Assembly: GCA_964009845.1 (NCBI GenBank)
Contig: CAXGIQ010000004.1
Span: 1-37,767 of the forward strand
Direction: 5' to 3'
Length of the DNA: 37,767 nucleotides
From: UBA7312 sp002715345
Lineage (GTDB): Bacteria; Bacteroidota; Bacteroidia; Flavobacteriales; UBA7312
In this document: positions 33,426-37,767 of the stretch, one piece after another
Layout: each line of letters starts with the position of its first letter
Numbering within the stretch: the first letter of the stretch is position 1
Translations under genes and position numbers: made by a program
The notes under the pieces: model-generated
What the model was told of the DNA's origin: nothing
Seen by the model: only the letters and a program-made list of their open reading frames with translations
Database searches by the model: none

Positions 33426-33581
33426 ATGGCAAAGAAAGCAGTAGCATCTTTACAGAAAAGAGGAGCAAAAGATTTCACTAAAGTGATTAAGATGACCAAG
33501 AACGAAAAGACTGGCGCTTATTCATTCAAACAAGAAATTGTTCATAAAGATCAAGTAAACGACTTTTTGGCTAAAAAGTAA
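33426..33581 (+). CDS. DUF4295 small basic protein (Bacteroidota ribosome-associated)
   Basis: This short gene encodes 51 residues, starting MAKKAVASLQKRGAKDFTKV and ending in FLAKK, with 11 or more Lys and few acidic residues. It is the DUF4295 family found in Bacteroidota between rpmG and ftsY. From memory, a Bacteroidota-specific ribosomal protein (called bL38) was reported from a Flavobacterium ribosome structure, and I believe this is the same family, but I cannot verify it here. It is very likely real because of the lineage-conserved position, the clean ATG 21 bases after rpmG, and a terminator shortly after its stop. Confidence 0.9.
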   Translation: MAKKAVASLQKRGAKDFTKVIKMTKNEKTGAYSFKQEIVHKDQVNDFLAKK

Positions 33582-33601
33582 TCGTTTAAAAAGTATATTT
33601 C

Positions 33602-33635
33602 AAAAGCTTCTTTCTATCTTTGAAAGGAGCTTTTT
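33602..33635 (+). terminator. Terminator of rpmG-DUF4295 with a -7 motif in its loop
   Basis: A 13-bp stem (33602-33614 with 33622-33634, one G-T pair, core AGCTTCTTTC/GAAAGGAGCT) with a 7-base loop ends in a short T-run. The loop plus the next base reads TATCTTTG (33615-33622), a perfect TAnnTTTG element that could drive ftsY (ATG at 33656). No clear -33 element accompanies it. Confidence 0.72.
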
Positions 33636-33655
33636 CTATTTTTAATATTAAATAA

Positions 33656-34603
33656 ATGGGCATTTTCGGATTTTTTTCCAAGGATAAAAAAGACAAGCTA
33701 GATAAGGGTTTAGAAAAAACCAAAGAAAATGTATTTGGCAAATTATCTCGTGCAGTTGCGGGTAAATCTAAGGTAGATGAGGAGTCTTTGGATGATATAG
33801 AAGAAGCGCTTATCACCTCTGATATAGGGGTAGAGACCACTCTTAAAATTATTGAAAAACTAGAAAATCGTGTTGCTTCTGATAAGTACTTAAACATTAC
33901 AGAACTTAATGCGTTTTTAAAAGAAGAGATAGCTGAACTTCTGGAAGATAGTTATGCAAATGCTGAAGAATTTGTGTTGCCGGATGTTGATGGTCCGTAT
34001 GTAATCATGGTGGTTGGAGTAAATGGGGTAGGAAAGACAACTACTATTGGTAAGTTAGCTCATCAATTCAAGCAATCCGGAAAGAAAGTTGTGTTAGGAG
34101 CTGCTGATACATTTCGTGCTGCTGCTGTAGATCAGTTGGTTATATGGGCTGAAAGAGTGGGGGTGGATATTGTCAAGCAAGAGATGGGTTCGGATCCTGC
34201 ATCCGTATGCTTTGATACTCTACAATCTGCTAACGCTAATAATGCTGATGTAGTTATTATTGATACAGCTGGTCGATTACATAACAAAGTGAACTTGATG
34301 AATGAGTTGTCCAAAATTCGCAATGTAATGGCTAAAGTTATTTCTAGTGCTCCGCATGATGTAATGTTGGTGTTAGACGCTTCTACAGGACAAAATGCCA
34401 TTGAGCAAGCCAAGCATTTTACAAAAGCTACTAAGGTAGATTCATTAACACTTACTAAGCTAGATGGAACAGCTAAAGGAGGGGTGGTCATAGGTATTTC
34501 TGATCAATTTAAGATTCCGGTTCGTTACATTGGTGTAGGCGAAGGAATGGAAGACTTGCAAGTTTTTAATAAACACGAATTTGTCGATTCATTATTCAAC
34601 TAA
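33656..34603 (+). CDS. ftsY: Signal recognition particle receptor FtsY
   Basis: This 315-residue GTPase docks SRP-ribosome complexes at the inner membrane. It has a short N-terminal A-like region (GIFGFFSKDKKDKLDKGLEK), an N domain, and the G domain with GVNGVGKTTT (about residue 120), DTFRAAAVDQL, DTAGR, TKLDGTAKGG and GVGEGMEDL. It lacks the long acidic A domain of E. coli FtsY, which is usual in this phylum. Its stop TAA overlaps the ATG of the rimO-derived gene (TAATG at 34601), so translation of the two is coupled. Confidence 0.97.
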   Translation: MGIFGFFSKDKKDKLDKGLEKTKENVFGKLSRAVAGKSKVDEESLDDIEEALITSDIGVETTLKIIEKLENRVASDKYLNITELNAFLKEEIAELLEDSYANAEEFVLPDVDGPYVIMVVGVNGVGKTTTIGKLAHQFKQSGKKVVLGAADTFRAAAVDQLVIWAERVGVDIVKQEMGSDPASVCFDTLQSANANNADVVIIDTAGRLHNKVNLMNELSKIRNVMAKVISSAPHDVMLVLDASTGQNAIEQAKHFTKATKVDSLTLTKLDGTAKGGVVIGISDQFKIPVRYIGVGEGMEDLQVFNKHEFVDSLFN

Positions 34604-35034
34604 TGCGTACTAGGTCTCTCAAGAAAAATAAAATCAATGTTATCACATTAGGGTGTTCTAAAAACATTTACGATTCGGAAGTGTTGATGGGGCAACTCAA
34701 GGCAAATAACATGGAAGTGGAACACGAATCTGAAAAGGATGATTCGAACATTGTGGTGGTTAATACCTGTGGATTTATTGATAATGCTAAAGAAGAGTCT
34801 ATCAATACCATTTTGGAACAAGCGCAAAGAAAAGAAGGGGGTGAAATTGATAAACTTTTTGTTACAGGCTGTCTTTCGGAAAGATACAAACCAGATTTAG
34901 AAAAAGAAATGCCTAATGTAGATAACGAAGTGCTAGTAAAAACTGATGACACTTACATTCGTATGGGTGATTTTTCACAAATAAAAATTACACATGCAGA
35001 TCATTACGATTTGTATGGAGAGTTAGTTGAATGA
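34603..35034 (+). CDS. rimO: rimO with internal in-frame deletion (radical SAM core missing)
   Basis: RimO adds a methylthio group to an Asp of ribosomal protein S12 and is normally about 435 residues long. This frame encodes 143. Residues 1 to about 105 match the N-terminal UPF0004 domain with all three iron-sulfur ligands (C18 in LGCSKN, C56 in NTCGFID, C90 in TGCLSER). At P104-N105-V106-D107 the sequence jumps directly to NEVLVKTDDTYIRMGDF ... YDLYGELVE, which matches the extreme C-terminus of Bacteroidota RimO (end of the TRAM domain). The CxxxCxxC radical SAM core of about 290 residues is absent. Both gene boundaries are intact: the start overlaps the ftsY stop and the stop overlaps the bshC ATG. 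It is probably inactive as a methylthiotransferase, or an assembly misjoin. Confidence 0.85.
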   Translation: MRTRSLKKNKINVITLGCSKNIYDSEVLMGQLKANNMEVEHESEKDDSNIVVVNTCGFIDNAKEESINTILEQAQRKEGGEIDKLFVTGCLSERYKPDLEKEMPNVDNEVLVKTDDTYIRMGDFSQIKITHADHYDLYGELVE

Positions 35035-36557
35035 AGCAAAAGTTCTCATATCATCAAACAAAAAAGTTCACTCACTTAGTGAATGATTACTTATCGAACT
35101 CAGATGATATCCATAACTTTTACAATCGTTACCCTTCTTTAGAAAACTTCTCAGCTCAATGGGAAGAGAAATCCAATCATAAGATAGATAGAAAGACGCT
35201 GGTTGAGGTATTGAATGATCAAAACCAAGCATTAACTCTGTCTCCACTAACAAAATATAATATCAATTCCTTGTTAAAGGAAGATACATTTTCAGTTACA
35301 ACAGGGCATCAATTGTGCTTGTTTACAGGTCCTTTATATTTTGTGTATAAGATAATTTCTACAATCAACTTGGTAGAAGAGTTAAAGGAAAAATATCCAG
35401 AAAATAATTTTGTTCCAGTTTTTTGGATGGCTTCAGAGGATCATGATTTTTATGAAGTGAATCATATTCATCTTTTTGGTAAAAAAATAGAGTGGAATAG
35501 CGGTCAAAAAGGAGCAGTAGGCCGCATGTCTTTGGAAGGTGTTGAATCTGTTTTGTATGACTTAGATAAGTTGCTTGGAGCTGGTGAAAATGCTAATCAT
35601 TTATCTCTTTTGTTTAGAAATGCGTATTTGAATCATGATAACTTGGCAGATGCGAGTCGTTTCCTTGTAAATGCTCTTTTTGGAAAATATGGTTTAGTTA
35701 TACTAGACGGAGATGATATTCGCTTGAAAAAGCAGTTCATATCCATTATTAAAAAAGATGTGCTTTTTCAAGGTTTTTTTGAGACGATTTCAAAATGTAC
35801 TCAAGACTTAGCTAAAGAATATAAAACACAAGCTTTTGTGCGGGATATAAATTTTTTCCATTTATCTGATGGAGGTAGAAAGCATTTGGAAGGAGAGGTG
35901 TTAGAAAGCGAGATAGATTCATATCCAGAAAACTTCAGTCCAAATGTATTGATGCGCCCTTTGTATCAAGAGATGCTGCTGCCAAACTTGGCTTATGTAG
36001 GAGGTGCTGCAGAAGTGGCTTACTGGATGCAGTTAAAAACAACATTTGAACAAGAACAGATACCATTCCCAATTTTAGTATTAAGAAGCTCAATTCTTTG
36101 GATGGAGCAAAAGCAAGTTAATAAGTGGCAAAATCTAGGCTTTGATTTAGCGGATTTATTTTTAGATGAACATCAGCTTCATCAACAATATGTAGGTAGG
36201 CATACAAATTTGAATTTAACTCAAGAGTTGACAGGTTTGAAGAAAGTGTTTGAACAAATATTATCTAAAACAACTGATAAAGGGCTGCAAACATCGGTTT
36301 TGGCAGAACAGCAAAAACAACTGAATTCGTTTGAAAAACTAGAGAAGAAGTTGTTAAAATCAGAAAAGAAAAAGCATGAGGATGCTTTGAATCAAATAAC
36401 ACAGCTAAAAGCAAAGCTCTTTCCAAATAATAGTTTGCAAGAGCGTTATGATAACTTCATTCCTTTTTATTTAAAACATGGGGAAAACTTTATAGAAATA
36501 CTTCAAAAAGAATTAAGCCCACTGGATGCTAAATTTGTAATTTTGAGCCCACAATAA
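35031..36557 (+). CDS. bshC: Bacillithiol biosynthesis cysteine-adding enzyme BshC
   Basis: This 508-residue cytoplasmic protein is thought to join cysteine to GlcN-malate, the last step of bacillithiol synthesis. Recognisable parts are SVTTGHQLCLFTGPLYFVYKI (Rossmann-like core), PVFWMASEDHDFYEVNH, the PNVLMRPLYQEMLLPNLAYVGG stretch, and a C-terminal coiled coil rich in Lys, Glu and Gln (about residues 420-470), as in the known BshC fold. The length fits the family. It overlaps the rimO stop by 4 bases (ATGA) and guaA follows after 8 bases. bshB1 is elsewhere in this window at 4810. Confidence 0.95.
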   Translation: MKQKFSYHQTKKFTHLVNDYLSNSDDIHNFYNRYPSLENFSAQWEEKSNHKIDRKTLVEVLNDQNQALTLSPLTKYNINSLLKEDTFSVTTGHQLCLFTGPLYFVYKIISTINLVEELKEKYPENNFVPVFWMASEDHDFYEVNHIHLFGKKIEWNSGQKGAVGRMSLEGVESVLYDLDKLLGAGENANHLSLLFRNAYLNHDNLADASRFLVNALFGKYGLVILDGDDIRLKKQFISIIKKDVLFQGFFETISKCTQDLAKEYKTQAFVRDINFFHLSDGGRKHLEGEVLESEIDSYPENFSPNVLMRPLYQEMLLPNLAYVGGAAEVAYWMQLKTTFEQEQIPFPILVLRSSILWMEQKQVNKWQNLGFDLADLFLDEHQLHQQYVGRHTNLNLTQELTGLKKVFEQILSKTTDKGLQTSVLAEQQKQLNSFEKLEKKLLKSEKKKHEDALNQITQLKAKLFPNNSLQERYDNFIPFYLKHGENFIEILQKELSPLDAKFVILSPQ

Positions 36558-36565
36558 AACGATAA

Positions 36566-37767
36566 ATGCAACACGAAAAAGTCCTGATTTTAGATTTTGG
36601 TTCGCAGTATACACAGCTTATTGCGAGAAGAGTTAGAGAGTTGAATATTTACTGTGAGATTCATCCTTACAATAAAATCCCAGCACTTTCTGGCGATTTG
36701 AAAGGAGTGATTTTGTCTGGAAGTCCGCATTCAGTTAGAGAGGAAAATGCGCCAATTCCTAACTTAGAAGCAATCAAAGGAGAACTTCCATTATTAGGCA
36801 TATGTTATGGTGCACAACATTTAGCACACAAATTTGGGGGTGAAGTATTACCTTCAAAAATTCGTGAGTATGGCCGTGCAAATCTTTCGTTTGTAGATGA
36901 TACAAACCCTTTGATGAAGGGTGTTCCAAATAATTCTCAAGTTTGGATGAGCCATGCAGATACCATAACAAATCTTCCTCATAGATATAAAATAATTACC
37001 TCGACTAATGATGTTGAAGTTGCTGGATATCAAATAGAAGGTGAGGAAACATATGCCATACAATTTCATCCAGAAGTTTACCATTCAACTGATGGAACAA
37101 CACTTTTGAGTAATTTTTTAGTTGATATTTGCGGGTGTTCTCAAGATTGGACCCCAGCTTCTTTTGTAGAAGAAACAGTTCATAAGCTGAAAGAAAAAAT
37201 TGGAAACGATAAGGTGATTTTAGGCCTTTCAGGAGGTGTAGATTCTACTGTTGCAGGCATGCTTTTAAACAAAGCAATTGGTAACAATCTTTATTGCATT
37301 TTTGTAGATAACGGTTTATTACGTAAAGATGAATTTGAGAATGTTTTAGATCAATATAAACACATGGGTCTAAATGTAAAAGGAATTGATGCTAAAGATC
37401 GTTTTTATAAAGTTTTGGCAGGATTGAGCGATCCTGAAGCAAAGCGAAAGGCGATTGGAAATAAATTTATTGATGTGTTTGATGATGAGGCTCATTCGAT
37501 AGAGGATGTGGTATGGTTGGCCCAAGGAACTATCTATCCTGATGTAATTGAATCTGTATCAGCAACAGGAGGGCCTTCAGCTACTATTAAATCTCACCAT
37601 AATGTTGGTGGTTTACCGGATTTTATGAAACTTAAAATTGTTGAGCCACTTAACACATTATTCAAAGATGAAGTTCGAAGAATTGGTCGTTCTATGGGAA
37701 TTAAAGGAGAGTTGTTGGGAAGACATCCTTTCCCAGGTCCAGGATTAGCAATTCGTATTTTAGGTGA
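36566..37767 (+). CDS. guaA: GMP synthase (glutamine-hydrolysing), partial at window end
   Basis: The first 400 residues of GMP synthase are present and the frame is open to the window edge. It converts XMP to GMP using glutamine and ATP. The N-terminal class I glutaminase domain has the nucleophile C80 (LLGICYGAQ) and the His-Glu pair in FHPEVYHS. The ATP pyrophosphatase domain has the P-loop GLSGGVDSTVA, and the C-terminal dimerisation domain begins with SHHNVGGLP and GRHPFPGPGLAIRI. The family is about 510 residues, so about 110 are outside the window. It follows bshC by 8 bases and may share its transcript. Confidence 0.96.
   Translation, partial: MQHEKVLILDFGSQYTQLIARRVRELNIYCEIHPYNKIPALSGDLKGVILSGSPHSVREENAPIPNLEAIKGELPLLGICYGAQHLAHKFGGEVLPSKIREYGRANLSFVDDTNPLMKGVPNNSQVWMSHADTITNLPHRYKIITSTNDVEVAGYQIEGEETYAIQFHPEVYHSTDGTTLLSNFLVDICGCSQDWTPASFVEETVHKLKEKIGNDKVILGLSGGVDSTVAGMLLNKAIGNNLYCIFVDNGLLRKDEFENVLDQYKHMGLNVKGIDAKDRFYKVLAGLSDPEAKRKAIGNKFIDVFDDEAHSIEDVVWLAQGTIYPDVIESVSATGGPSATIKSHHNVGGLPDFMKLKIVEPLNTLFKDEVRRIGRSMGIKGELLGRHPFPGPGLAIRILG

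Noticed and set aside
34603..35034. Frameshift or premature stop as the cause of the short rimO
   Set aside because: No radical SAM motif is found in any frame up to bshC, and the final residues match the true RimO C-terminus, so sequence is missing rather than out of frame.

Overview
The window reads as chromosomal core DNA from a member of the Bacteroidota, most likely a marine Flavobacteriales. The evidence is: three secreted proteins with type IX secretion (T9SS) C-terminal sorting domains; promoters with the Bacteroidota -7 consensus TAnnTTTG and no obvious Shine-Dalgarno sequences; bacillithiol genes (bshB1, bshC); a fused ResB-CcsA cytochrome c maturation protein; a Bacteroidota-only small protein (DUF4295) next to ribosomal protein L33; and an AT-rich base composition. 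I see no phage, insertion sequence, CRISPR array or other mobile element.

Layout. 1-1096 (minus): partial KdsC-type phosphatase and a DUF2520 Rossmann protein. 1167-5517 (plus): overlapping operon ccsBA, glutathione-peroxidase-like gene, bshB1, closed by a terminator shared with the convergent gene. 5572-9555 (minus): tandem pair of paralogous T9SS-exported proteins. 9643-11757 (minus): copper-type P-ATPase, divergent from tRNA-His at 11839. 12063-16939 (minus): dipeptidyl peptidase IV, POT peptide transporter and two periplasmic thioredoxin-fold proteins. 16998-18398 (plus): FAD-linked oxidase of the GlcD type. 18395-22677 (minus): tightly packed 2-oxoacid dehydrogenase E1, murQ, a small membrane protein and a UbiA prenyltransferase. 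22774-27258 (minus): large T9SS BNR-repeat protein, YugP-type zinc protease, small outer-membrane-barrel protein. 27421-37767 (plus): hisS, lipoprotein, cinA, rpmB, lipoprotein, M1 peptidase, rpmG, DUF4295, ftsY, a shortened rimO, bshC and partial guaA.

How the genes fit together. Redox chemistry recurs: cytochrome c assembly, a thiol peroxidase, two bacillithiol genes and periplasmic thioredoxin-fold proteins. Protein feeding is a second theme: DPP-IV makes dipeptides next to a di/tripeptide importer, and an exported M1 aminopeptidase lies further along. The translation and targeting block (rpmB, rpmG, DUF4295, ftsY, rimO) is a typical Bacteroidota neighbourhood, here split by two extra genes.

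The most striking observation is rimO (34603-35034). It encodes 143 residues instead of about 435: the N-terminal iron-sulfur domain is joined in frame to the last residues of the TRAM domain, and the whole radical-SAM core is missing. Other points worth a second look are terminator hairpins abutting the next start codon (two with a TAnnTTTG motif in the loop), a tandem U-U mismatch in the tRNA-His acceptor stem, an 11-bp direct repeat at the promoter of the BNR protein, and a palindrome between the DPP-IV and glcD genes. I found no clearly new multi-gene system.
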